This document shows positions 1 through 7,347 of a stretch of DNA of 13,207 nucleotides, piece after piece. The position numbers and the translations under genes are program-made. The notes below the pieces were generated by a model that saw nothing but the letters and a program-made list of their open reading frames with translations, was not told the DNA's origin and ran no database searches. Source of the DNA: Candidatus Omnitrophota bacterium (GTDB lineage Bacteria > Omnitrophota > Gorgyraeia > Gygaellales > Profunditerraquicolaceae); NCBI GenBank assembly GCA_028714595.1, contig JAQTMD010000023.1, positions 1 to 13,207 of the forward strand, given 5' to 3'. Each line of letters opens with the position of its first letter. Position 1 is the first letter of the stretch.

Positions 1-1895
1 ACCTTTCCCTTGGTATTGACGGCATAATACAGCTGCATCATTTCTTCCAGCGCCGCGTAGAGCTGTTTGGCGTCGTCGGACATGTGCAGGTCTTTTTCGT
101 CGCCGAGCGTGCCCGGCGGGTTGGCGTAACCGAAGATCCTGCCGATGTTCTTGTCGGCTGCCTCGACTACCCAGCCGTCGAGCGTACTCATCTGCAGGAC
201 GCCGTTTATGATCGCCTTCATGCCGCTGGTCCCCGAGGCCTCGAACGGCGGCAGGGGGTTGTTAAGCCACACGTCGACGCTGGAGACCAGGATCCGCGCC
301 ATGCCGATCTCGTAGTTCTCGGGCATGACGATCTTGAGGGTATCGTAGGAGTCGGTGAGGCCGTCGACCTTGTCCATCAGGTTAGAGATAAAGGTAAAAC
401 CGGTGTTGTCCTTCGGATGGGCCTTGCCGGCGATGATGATCTGCAGGGGGCCCGTCTTTTTGGAGAGGCTGATCAGCTTTCTCATGTCCTGCATAATCAG
501 GCTCGGCCGCTTGTACGCGGCAAACCTGCGCGCCCAACAAATGGTGAAGATGTCGGGGTCAAGCTTCCACTTATCAAGGAGGGTGCAGAGGTCTTTCTTG
601 TTCTCCTGGTGCGCCTGCCAGAGCTTTTCGCGGAATTCGGCATTGCCCTTGAGCCCGGCCACTTTCTCCAGGGCCATAGGATTGGACTGGAAATCGCCGA
701 GGACAGCGCGATATCCTTCGAGCAATTTCTGGAAACGCATCGACATCCACGTATGCGAATGCACGCCGTTGGTGACATACTGGATGATGTCCTTGTACTG
801 CGGGAATTGCAGGTGCATGACCGCGCCGTGGTTTTTGGACACGGCATTGGTGCGCGACGACACGTTCATCGACAAAAGCGTCAGGTTGATGACATGACCC
901 TTGTCTTTACCGTAGGTCTCGCAGAGCGCATAATCCTCGTCGCGCAGGACGCTGCGCAGCTCATCGGCGTTAAACCGGTCGTGGCCTGCCTCGACCGGCG
1001 TGTGGCAGGTGTAGGCAAAATTTCGCTTGAGGTCACTGATCTTCTCTTTCGGGACACCCCGCGCCTTTTCCACGAACGAGAACACCGCATGGCCCTCGTT
1101 CATGTGATAGATATCGATCGAGTAGCCCAGCTCGCGCAGAGCGGCAACCCCTCCCATGCCCAGGATCGCCCGCTGCATGATCTTGATCCAGGAATCGTCG
1201 CTGCGGTAGAGCTGGTCGGTGAGCCTGCGGTTTTTCTCGTTGTTTTCGGGAATATTGGCATCCAGAAGGATAAGCGGTATGCAGTAATCCTTCGAATAGC
1301 TGTAGACATAATACTTCCAGAGCCTCAGCCACAGGTCTTCGCTGCGCAGCGAGATCTTGACCCTATTGGTAAGCGGGATCAGGCCGGGGTAACTCGGCGC
1401 ATCCCAGTACGTCTTGGCAGGCATCTGGCCGTGCTTGAACCAGAACCGCTGACGGAAGTAACCGGAAGTCCAGAGCACGCCCACCCCGACGGCAGGGAGC
1501 TTGTAGTCGGCCATGGTCTTGACCGTATCCCCTGCCAACACCCCCAAGCCGCCGCTGTAAATGGGCAGGTCGATGAGGCTGTCGAGCTTCAGGGTGAAGA
1601 AATAATCGGCAAGGCGGAAATTCGAGAAGATCTCCTGTTCTTCGGAGAAATTCTTGCCGTCAATGGTGCGTCGCGAGGAGAAGGTGTTGTAAAAGCTGGT
1701 GGCAAGGCCGTATTCCATGGAGAAATAGGCCAGGCACCGTTCGCCGTTTGAGATGAGGCGGCGTTCGCACGCGACAATGCGCTCAAGCGGCATGCCAAAG
1801 AAGGTGCCGTCGAAGATATCCTGCTTATAGCGTTCGTCAAACCCCTCTATCTTGACGAGCGACAAGAAATCATTCAGTACCTGTGTTTGCTCCAT
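1..1895 (-). CDS. glgP: Alpha-glucan (glycogen/maltodextrin) phosphorylase, 3' end cut by window edge
   Basis: The reading frame is open from the ATG at 1895 to the left edge, giving 631 codons without a stop, so the C-terminus lies outside. The enzyme releases glucose-1-phosphate from alpha-1,4-glucans using phosphate and pyridoxal phosphate, in the cytoplasm. The protein resembles the shorter GT35 branch (TIGR02094 type) rather than classical glycogen phosphorylase. Visible blocks are AYFSMEYGL and LPIYSGGLGVLAGD near the N-terminus, YHMNEGHAVFSF, HTPVEAGHDRF, TNGVHSHTWM, a WARRFAAYKR basic block, and EASGTSGMK, where Lys560 should be the PLP-binding lysine. The N-terminus starts close to the catalytic domain, with no long extra domain in front. 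The start is supported by the first in-frame ATG below a strong promoter. The ribosome site is weak: AGGCG about 6 nt away, or GGGGAG 13 nt away. It is transcribed away from the plus-strand genes and appears to be first in its transcript. The family assignment is confident; the natural glucan substrate is not known. Confidence 0.93.
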   Translation of the reverse strand, partial: MEQTQVLNDFLSLVKIEGFDERYKQDIFDGTFFGMPLERIVACERRLISNGERCLAYFSMEYGLATSFYNTFSSRRTIDGKNFSEEQEIFSNFRLADYFFTLKLDSLIDLPIYSGGLGVLAGDTVKTMADYKLPAVGVGVLWTSGYFRQRFWFKHGQMPAKTYWDAPSYPGLIPLTNRVKISLRSEDLWLRLWKYYVYSYSKDYCIPLILLDANIPENNEKNRRLTDQLYRSDDSWIKIMQRAILGMGGVAALRELGYSIDIYHMNEGHAVFSFVEKARGVPKEKISDLKRNFAYTCHTPVEAGHDRFNADELRSVLRDEDYALCETYGKDKGHVINLTLLSMNVSSRTNAVSKNHGAVMHLQFPQYKDIIQYVTNGVHSHTWMSMRFQKLLEGYRAVLGDFQSNPMALEKVAGLKGNAEFREKLWQAHQENKKDLCTLLDKWKLDPDIFTICWARRFAAYKRPSLIMQDMRKLISLSKKTGPLQIIIAGKAHPKDNTGFTFISNLMDKVDGLTDSYDTLKIVMPENYEIGMARILVSSVDVWLNNPLPPFEASGTSGMKAIINGVLQMSTLDGWVVEAADKNIGRIFGYANPPGTLGDEKDLHMSDDAKQLYAALEEMMQLYYAVNTKGK

Positions 1896-1938
1896 AGACT
1901 ACGCCTGACTCCCCAGGAGAGAAAGAAAACGTTGAGTT

Positions 1939-1967
1939 ATTATAAAGCATTTTCACCGTTTTGGCAA
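1939..1967 (-). promoter_or_regulatory. Sigma-70 type promoter for the glucan phosphorylase gene
   Basis: Read on the minus strand, TTGCCA (1962-1967) is followed by exactly 17 bp and then a perfect TATAAT (1939-1944). Transcription should begin near 1932, leaving a leader of about 36 nt before the ATG at 1895. The leader contains CTCC-TGG-GGAG, which could form a small hairpin holding the distal GGGGAG. The match is seen directly; activity is inferred. Confidence 0.7.
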
Positions 1968-2118
1968 GCGGGCATGCGACTTCGCAGGGTGTCGGATTTT
2001 AGGGTGGCTTGATTCGGTCCGAGCACATCCGCAAGAGGACGCGCGCAGGACCAATCACGCCAGGACCCCTACAATCTGTCACTCTGCTCACCGTGCACGC
2101 GCCCGCCCAATCACCTGC

Positions 2119-2147
2119 TTGATTTTCCCGGCTAAGAAGGGTAGAAT
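2119..2147 (+). promoter_or_regulatory. Sigma-70 type promoter placed for leaderless transcription
   Basis: TTGATT (2119-2124), a 17-bp spacer and TAGAAT (2142-2147) match the sigma-70 consensus at four of six bases in the -35 and five of six in the -10. The ATG of the next gene begins at 2154, seven bases after the -10 element. That is where transcription normally starts, so the mRNA would have no 5' leader. The rest of the 1896-2153 gap between the divergent genes shows no further gene or structured RNA that I can recognise. Confidence 0.5.
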
Positions 2148-2153
2148 AATCGT

Positions 2154-2333
2154 ATGGCCGAGTACATCTGCCCGCACTGCAAAAAACCCGTCTGTGACGA
2201 TGATGCGCTCCTCTGCCTCTTTTGCGGCGAGAGCCTGAACCGTCCGGGCAAGCACATCCCGAGATCACGGCTCCTTTTCATCATCATTGTCCTGCTTTTA
2301 GTGCTGAGCCTGCTCTTCATTTTTCTTCGATAA
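2154..2333 (+). CDS. Small zinc-ribbon protein with one C-terminal membrane helix (59 aa)
   Basis: A 59-codon gene. It begins with a CPHC pair (residues 6-9) and a CLFC pair (21-24) followed by Gly, which is the knuckle layout of a zinc ribbon. Cys14 lies between them and may be an extra ligand. After a short basic stretch (residues 31-39) comes one very hydrophobic segment (about 40-57) ending in Arg, so the ribbon probably sits in the cytoplasm anchored by a C-terminal helix. The only purine-rich stretch upstream, AGAAGG, is 13-14 nt from the ATG and inside the promoter spacer, so a normal Shine-Dalgarno is missing. It is followed 32 nt later by the PEBP gene on the same strand and the two are probably cotranscribed. 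Zinc-ribbon plus membrane-helix microproteins are common in bacteria and mostly uncharacterised; I cannot name a function. Coding status rests on the motif and hydrophobicity pattern. Confidence 0.72.
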   Translation: MAEYICPHCKKPVCDDDALLCLFCGESLNRPGKHIPRSRLLFIIIVLLLVLSLLFIFLR

Positions 2334-2365
2334 CGTCAGGCCGGAACTTTTACCAGGAGGTGTCT

Positions 2366-2878
2366 ATGGGCAAAAAAATCTTTCTCGTTGCGCTTTTCTT
2401 CGTGCTGCTCTGCGCTGTCTGTCTTGCACAACCAGGAGGCACCATGAAGCTCGCTTCTCCTGCATTTGAACAGAATAAAGTCATCCCGGCAAAGTTCACC
2501 TGCGACGGCCGGGACATAAACCCGGCGCTCGCGGTCGAAGGCATCCCTGCCGGCACAAAGACGCTGGCGCTTATCGTCGACGATCCTGATGCGCCGGTGG
2601 GTACGTGGGTACACTGGGTGGTCTTCGATATCCTTCCCATGGATACGATCGCGGAAAATTCCGTACCCGGGAAACAGGGGAACAACGATTTCGGCAGAAA
2701 GGATTGGGGCGGCCCCTGCCCTCCGTCGGGCACACACCGTTATTTTTTTAAACTCTATGCCTTGGATGCGGCGCTTAACCTCCGGGAAGGCTCAAGCAAA
2801 AAAGACCTGGAAAAAGCAATGCAGGGTCATATCCTAGATAAGGCAGAATTGATAGGCTTATACAAACGGGGCCGGTGA
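2366..2878 (+). CDS. Exported PEBP / YbhB-YbcL family protein
   Basis: A 170-residue member of the phosphatidylethanolamine-binding protein family, known in bacteria as YbhB/YbcL. The fold binds phosphate-containing or other anionic ligands, but bacterial roles are poorly defined. Residues 1-21 form a Sec signal peptide (basic MGKK, hydrophobic core, likely cut after Ala21). No acceptable lipobox is present at Cys16 or Cys19. Family motifs are DPDAP (73-77), WVHWVVFDI (81-89) and GPCPPSGTHRY (116-126), all lining the ligand pocket. The start at 2366 has AGGAGG 5 nt upstream. An earlier in-frame ATG at 2222 lies inside the zinc-ribbon gene in another frame and was discarded. A second AGGAGG followed by ATG at 2444 begins the protein just after the signal peptide and may make a cytoplasmic form. 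The gene converges with the dihydrouridine synthase gene, with only 17 nt between the two stops and no convincing terminator. Confidence 0.92.
   Translation: MGKKIFLVALFFVLLCAVCLAQPGGTMKLASPAFEQNKVIPAKFTCDGRDINPALAVEGIPAGTKTLALIVDDPDAPVGTWVHWVVFDILPMDTIAENSVPGKQGNNDFGRKDWGGPCPPSGTHRYFFKLYALDAALNLREGSSKKDLEKAMQGHILDKAELIGLYKRGR
2434..2446 (+). promoter_or_regulatory. Internal Shine-Dalgarno and in-frame ATG within the PEBP gene
   Basis: AGGAGG (2434-2439), a 4-nt spacer and ATG (2444-2446) lie in frame at codon 27, directly after the predicted signal peptide. The sequence ACCAGGAGG is identical to the one serving the upstream start (2352-2360). Initiation here would give a 144-residue protein without a signal peptide, beginning MKLASPAF, similar in layout to cytoplasmic YbhB. 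Confidence 0.5.
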
Positions 2879-2895
2879 CGGGACGTGGTAAGTGG

Positions 2896-3891
2896 TTATT
2901 TCACTGAGGACGCAGCCGGGCGGGGATACCGAAGACAACCTATCTGATCGATGACCCCGAGAACGGCTGCCTGTGTCTTGGCGCCGGTGGCGGCCTCGCG
3001 CAAGGCCCGGATCTTGCGAAAACCTTTCGTATACCAGCCGAAGAACTTCCGGTAGATTATCACTCCGAATTTCTCGCCGAAAAAATCCACGCAGAGCTCC
3101 AGGTGCTCTTTCATCACCCTGGTAATCTCTTCCATAGCCGGTGCAGGCAATTCTTTACCGGTTTTCAGATAATGGCGTATCTGCTCGAAGATCCAGGGGT
3201 TGCCCAGCGCGCCGCGCGCGACGAGGATGCCGTCGCAGCCGGTCTCATCGAACATCTTTTGGGCCAGCGCAGCGGAAAACACATCGCCGGAGCCGATCAC
3301 CGGGATTTTCACCGACTTCTTTACCTGCCGGATCGTCTTATAATCGACGCTGCCCGCATACAGCTGCTGTTTGGTCCTGCCATGAATGAATATCGCCCGG
3401 ACGCCGGCATCCTCTGCCAGACGGGCGACTTCGCCGGCATTGACTGAATCTTTATCCCAGCCGGTTCGTATCTTGACGGTCACCGGCTTCTCAGTACGCC
3501 TGACAACGAGCTTGAGCAGTTGCTGCAGCTTCGGAGGGTTCTGTAACAGGCTCGCGCCCTCTCCCCTGCGCGTGACTTTTCGCTCCGGGCAGGCGGCATT
3601 AAAATCAAGCACATCGAAACGATATTTCTCCAAAACATCCATTGCCCGTTCGATGTATGCCGGTTCGCAACCGAGCAATTGGACGCCCAGGGGTCTATCC
3701 GTCTCGTTGGTGGACATCATCTGAGCAGTCTTCTTGCTCTTGTGGCCGAGGCTGCGGCAATTGAGCATTTCGATAAAGGCAAGCTCTGCGCCGAATCTGT
3801 GATTGAGAGTTCTAAAGGGCAGGTCCGTGACTCCGGCCATAGGAGCCAGGATAAGGTTTGATTTTAATTTCAGATCGCCGATCTTAAGCAT
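2896..3891 (-). CDS. dusB: tRNA-dihydrouridine synthase (DusB type)
   Basis: A 331-residue flavin enzyme that reduces uridines in the tRNA D-loop with NADPH and FMN, in the cytoplasm. The TIM-barrel domain is complete. It has LAPMAGVTDLPFR (residues 15-27) at the FMN site, NAACPERK (98-105) with catalytic Cys101, VKIRTGW (139-145) with Lys140, HGRT (170-173), GSGD (200-203) and ARGALGNPWIF (225-235) at the phosphate-binding end. The usual NxGCP motif reads NAACP here, with the cysteine and proline kept. The C-terminal helical domain (about 240-331) is basic, as expected for tRNA binding. The start shares one base with the stop of the upstream PII-like gene (TGATG), implying translational coupling, so it is the last gene of the efflux operon. 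DusB-like is the closest subtype by sequence style; the exact tRNA position modified is not predicted. Confidence 0.93.
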   Translation of the reverse strand: MLKIGDLKLKSNLILAPMAGVTDLPFRTLNHRFGAELAFIEMLNCRSLGHKSKKTAQMMSTNETDRPLGVQLLGCEPAYIERAMDVLEKYRFDVLDFNAACPERKVTRRGEGASLLQNPPKLQQLLKLVVRRTEKPVTVKIRTGWDKDSVNAGEVARLAEDAGVRAIFIHGRTKQQLYAGSVDYKTIRQVKKSVKIPVIGSGDVFSAALAQKMFDETGCDGILVARGALGNPWIFEQIRHYLKTGKELPAPAMEEITRVMKEHLELCVDFFGEKFGVIIYRKFFGWYTKGFRKIRALREAATGAKTQAAVLGVIDQIGCLRYPRPAASSVK

Positions 3892-4184
3892 CAGGTGATT
3901 TCTTCGACAGGCAGGACAAAAGCCTTGATGCCTTCTTTACCGAGCTTTTTGCGCAGATTCTTGACGCTTCCGACAAGCTGGGCGACATGCTGCGGGTCGG
4001 AAACGACCAAAAGGAGATTGTTCCTGCCCGGCCAGATGTCGTTTCCCAGATGCGTGCCTGAAGTCGTGCCCCGGCCAAAGACACCCGGGATCTTGGTATA
4101 GTTTTTTACCACGCAGGTGTTCAAGGTCTCCAGGACCTCGTCTTCAATCGCCTCATTATAGGAAATAAAAACCATCTTATTCAT
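3891..4184 (-). CDS. PII-like transporter-associated protein (PG0541-family type)
   Basis: A 97-residue cytoplasmic protein with the beta-alpha-beta pattern of small PII-like proteins. It opens with MVFISYNEAIEDEVLETL, has a glycine-rich loop GVFGRGTTSGTHLG (34-47) followed by NDIWPG, then the strand NLLLVV, a basic helix (about 66-82) and the end IKAFVLPVEEI. This matches my recollection of the family found beside RND efflux genes and named PG0541 family transporter-associated protein. Such proteins are thought to sense a ligand and act on the neighbouring transporter, but that role is inferred. The start at 4184 has GGAGGGG five bases upstream. A longer frame reaching 4268 lies inside the RND gene in another frame and was rejected. 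The gene overlaps the RND stop by 8 nt and the dusB start by 1 nt, so it is tightly coupled to both. Confidence 0.8.
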   Translation of the reverse strand: MNKMVFISYNEAIEDEVLETLNTCVVKNYTKIPGVFGRGTTSGTHLGNDIWPGRNNLLLVVSDPQHVAQLVGSVKNLRKKLGKEGIKAFVLPVEEIT

Positions 4185-7100
4185 TTTTCCCCTCCGTTGG
4201 CACCGGGCAGGCATCAGCCTGTTTTTTTGCGGCCTTGCGGTGAAATACGGCGTAGAGCGTCGGGACAAAGATCATGGTGATCAAAGTAGAGACGGTAAGA
4301 CCCCCGATCATACTGATGCCGATGGGCTGCCAGGTCTCCGAACCCTCTCCCTGTGCCATCGCCAGCGGCAGCAGGCCAAAGAGCGTGGTTATCGTGGTCA
4401 TCAGCACCGGCCGCAATCTATCCCTGCCTCCTATAGTCACCGCCTGGAACATCGAATAGCCTCGGGCGCGCAGGATATTGATGTAACTGATCAGCACGAT
4501 GGCGTTATTGACCACGATACCCATGAGCATGACCATGCCCAGAAACGACATGATGTTCAGGGTCATGTGCGTGACCACAAAGGCAACGATGACGCCGACA
4601 AAGGTAAAGGGTATGGAGAACATGATGATAAAGGGGTCCAGAAGCGACTCGAACTGCGCGGCAATGACCATGTACACCAGGAAGATGCCCAGAGACAATA
4701 AGATCGTCAGGTCGCGGAACGCCTTGCGCTGCTCCTCCGCCGTTCCGCCGATGGAAACGCTGACGTTCTGCGGCAAAACCAGAGTGTGCAGCTCTTTCTT
4801 GATATCCTCCACAATCTTGCCGCTGGAACGCTGAAAGGTATTTGCCTGCACAAAGACCACGCGCTCGCGGTTCTTGCGTTCTATCTCCAGCGGCCCGCTT
4901 GTCTCGTAGATCCGCGCAAAGTTCGAAAGCCTGACCAGTTTCCCGGTATAGGGAGAAATCACCGACAGGTTCTCGATGTCTTCGATGCGCGAACGCGAGA
5001 ACTCCTCCAGGCGCACAAAAATATCGTAGGTCCGGCCTGCCTCTCGGTATTTGGTCGCTGACTCGCCTTCGACAAAGGTCTTGATCTGGCTTGAGACGGT
5101 CTGCATGTTCAAACCCAGGCTCGCCGCCTTTTCCCGGTCTATCTCGATGCGCAACTCGGGACGGTTGGCCTCCCGCGAAATGCTCACATCCACCGCGCCG
5201 GGTATCTTTTCTATGACGGCCTTGATCTTTTCCGCCACCATGTTCGTATCATCGAAAGAGTTACCCAGGACCTCGATCTCGATGCTTTTTCCGCCCGTTC
5301 CCAGCATCATCTGCGCAAGCGGGCTTCCGGTCCCCACATCCGTACGCACCACGCCGGGCAGCCTGCGGATCTCTTCCCGCAGATTCTGGGCGATCTCTTT
5401 GACCCCCTTGTCGCGCCGGGTCTTATCCACCAGCCGGACGCCGGCAGTGATGATGTGGCTTCCCGAAGCCTGTCCGGAGACCCTGCCCATGCCCACGGCC
5501 TGGCCTGCGCGGACATAGCTGAATTCTTTACCCGGCAACTTTTCGAAAATAGCCTCGATCCTTTTGGCCACCTTGTCCGATTCCTCAAGCCGCATCCCTA
5601 TAGGCAGGTATACCGAGATGCGCAGGTCGCCGGTATCCTCTTCGGGGATAAATTCATTGCCGACGAACGCCGTCAAGAAAAGGCTGGCAAAGAACACGAC
5701 GGTGAAGACCGCGATGACCAGGGCTTTACGGTGCAGGCTCCAGGCCAGCGCGCGGGCATAAAATTCCTCGAGACCCTTGAAAAATTTTTCTGAAAGATCA
5801 AACAGGCGGACAGAAATACCCTTCTGGGGAGCGACCCCGCCGTTGGTCTCCCTGGCCTTCAGGAAGATCGAACAGAGCATGGGAGAGAATGTTGCGGCAG
5901 TGAACAGCGACGCCAAGAGCGTCACGGTGACGATTGCAGCAAGCTGGGCAAAAAAGACGCCTACGATACCGGTGATAAAAAACATGGGCAAAAACACCAC
6001 CACGGTGGTAAGCGTGGAGGCGGCGATAGACAGAAACATCTCGTTTGTTCCGAAGATGGCTGCCTCTTTCGTCCGTGCGCCTGTTTCGAGCCTGCGAAAG
6101 ATATTATCGACGATCACGATGGCGTTATCCACGACCATGCCGCTTGCGATGGCCAGGGACGACAGGCTGATCATGTTGATGGTCTTACCGGCAAGGAAAA
6201 GATAGATGAAGCTTATGAGAAGCGAGAACGGGATGGTCAGGGCAATGATCATGCTGGGAAAGAGCTTTCGCAGGAAGAACCAGACCACCAGGATAACGAA
6301 CACAATGGCAAACAAAAGCGAGGTCTTAAGAGTATCCAGGGCCATGGTCACGTCTTCGGAGAGGTCGAGAATGATATTGCTCCTCACGTCTGAAGGAAGC
6401 TCTTTGATCAACTGCGCCAGCCGTGCCTTGACGCGCTCGGCGACCTCCACGGTGTTGGTGCCGGTCTGCTTCTGCACCATAAGGATCAAACCCGGGTGCT
6501 TGTCAACGCGCACCACCATCGTGGACTCCTTGAAACTGTCTTCGATGCGCGCCACATCGCGCAGGTAAACAAATTTTCCGTCGCGCTTTCCCAGGATCAC
6601 CGATTGTATCTCCACGGGGTCTGAGAATTCGCCCGGGAGGCGCACGAGGTAGTCGGTCAGCCCGGTCTTCAGGTTTCCGACGGGCTGCGTGATGTTTTCC
6701 TGGGCAAGCACGTTCTGCACGTCTAGGATGGAGAACCCGTACGCCTCAAGGCGCTGGCGGTCCACCCAGATGTTGATCTGCCGTTCCAGCCCGCCGTGGA
6801 TCTGGACCGTGCCCACGCCGGGAAGCTGTTTTAAGGAATCGGCTATGCGTTTATCCACCAGGTCATAGAGTTCGGCATAGCTCTGGTCTGCCTGTATGCC
6901 GATGACCAGGACCGGGATATTGGCGGTATTGAACTTGAAAATGAAGGGACTCGATATCTCATCGGGAATGTCGGGCAGGGATGTCTTTGCCTGGTCGATG
7001 CGGTCGCGCGCGTCGTTGGAGGCCTCATCGATGTTGGTGCCCCACTTGAACTGCAGCGAGATGACCGATACGCCCTCTGCCGAGCGCGAGGTGATCTTTT

Positions 7101-7332
7101 CTAAGCCCGGCGTGATGGCCAGGCTGTTCTCCAGCGGTTCGGTAACCTTGGTCTCCACCTCCTCGGGCCCTGCGCCGTAATAGGAAGTGATGACCGAGAG
7201 CGCCGGAGGTTCTATTTCCGGGAACATGTCCAGGCCGAGCCTGGTAAGCGCATAGACCGAGATCACGATGATCCCGGTAAAAATCATGAGGTTGGTTACC
7301 GGCTTCCGTACGCCGAATTCGGGCAAGTTCAT
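4177..7332 (-). CDS. RND efflux pump, inner-membrane permease (AcrB/HAE-like)
   Basis: A 1051-residue permease, the usual length for AcrB-type pumps. It drives proton-coupled export in a trimer together with the adaptor and outer-membrane channel encoded upstream. The layout is typical: a first membrane helix (about 13-30), a periplasmic porter domain (31-335), a block of helices (about 337-490), a second porter domain (560-870), and a final helix block (873-1030). Motifs include PEIEPPALSV (38-47), GMVVDNAIVIVDN (398-410) in helix 4, VVNNAIVLISY (940-950) in helix 10 and RLRPVLMTT (972-980). In AcrB the relay uses two aspartates in helix 4 and a lysine in helix 10. Here helix 4 has Asp402-Asn403 and helix 10 has Asn942-Asn943, a pattern I have seen in other RND subfamilies. 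The heavy-metal type motif is absent, so a drug or hydrophobic substrate is more likely than a metal. The ATG at 7332 follows GGGAGCC, 15 nt after the adaptor stop. Confidence 0.95.
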   Translation of the reverse strand: MNLPEFGVRKPVTNLMIFTGIIVISVYALTRLGLDMFPEIEPPALSVITSYYGAGPEEVETKVTEPLENSLAITPGLEKITSRSAEGVSVISLQFKWGTNIDEASNDARDRIDQAKTSLPDIPDEISSPFIFKFNTANIPVLVIGIQADQSYAELYDLVDKRIADSLKQLPGVGTVQIHGGLERQINIWVDRQRLEAYGFSILDVQNVLAQENITQPVGNLKTGLTDYLVRLPGEFSDPVEIQSVILGKRDGKFVYLRDVARIEDSFKESTMVVRVDKHPGLILMVQKQTGTNTVEVAERVKARLAQLIKELPSDVRSNIILDLSEDVTMALDTLKTSLLFAIVFVILVVWFFLRKLFPSMIIALTIPFSLLISFIYLFLAGKTINMISLSSLAIASGMVVDNAIVIVDNIFRRLETGARTKEAAIFGTNEMFLSIAASTLTTVVVFLPMFFITGIVGVFFAQLAAIVTVTLLASLFTAATFSPMLCSIFLKARETNGGVAPQKGISVRLFDLSEKFFKGLEEFYARALAWSLHRKALVIAVFTVVFFASLFLTAFVGNEFIPEEDTGDLRISVYLPIGMRLEESDKVAKRIEAIFEKLPGKEFSYVRAGQAVGMGRVSGQASGSHIITAGVRLVDKTRRDKGVKEIAQNLREEIRRLPGVVRTDVGTGSPLAQMMLGTGGKSIEIEVLGNSFDDTNMVAEKIKAVIEKIPGAVDVSISREANRPELRIEIDREKAASLGLNMQTVSSQIKTFVEGESATKYREAGRTYDIFVRLEEFSRSRIEDIENLSVISPYTGKLVRLSNFARIYETSGPLEIERKNRERVVFVQANTFQRSSGKIVEDIKKELHTLVLPQNVSVSIGGTAEEQRKAFRDLTILLSLGIFLVYMVIAAQFESLLDPFIIMFSIPFTFVGVIVAFVVTHMTLNIMSFLGMVMLMGIVVNNAIVLISYINILRARGYSMFQAVTIGGRDRLRPVLMTTITTLFGLLPLAMAQGEGSETWQPIGISMIGGLTVSTLITMIFVPTLYAVFHRKAAKKQADACPVPTEGKNE

Positions 7333-7347
7333 CTCTGGAGGCTCCCT

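Noticed and set aside
84..1751. A 555-codon plus-strand open frame antisense to the glucan phosphorylase gene
   Set aside because: The minus-strand frame reads as a full, motif-rich phosphorylase through this whole stretch. The plus-strand translation has no recognisable domain and looks like a codon-bias shadow.
2007..2124. Two pairs of 8-bp direct repeats, GCTTGATT (2007, 2117) and CCAATCAC (2051, 2107), in the divergent intergenic region
   Set aside because: Repeats this short are expected by chance in about 250 bp, and they do not form a regular array or a symmetric site.
2222..2365. N-terminal extension of the PEBP gene to an ATG at 2222
   Set aside because: The extension overlaps the zinc-ribbon gene in another frame, and a signal peptide with an ideal Shine-Dalgarno starts at 2366.
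2879..2906. Possible bidirectional terminator between the converging PEBP and dusB genes
   Set aside because: Only a 4-bp AGTG/CACT stem is visible, with no GC-rich stem and no T-run, which is too weak to call.
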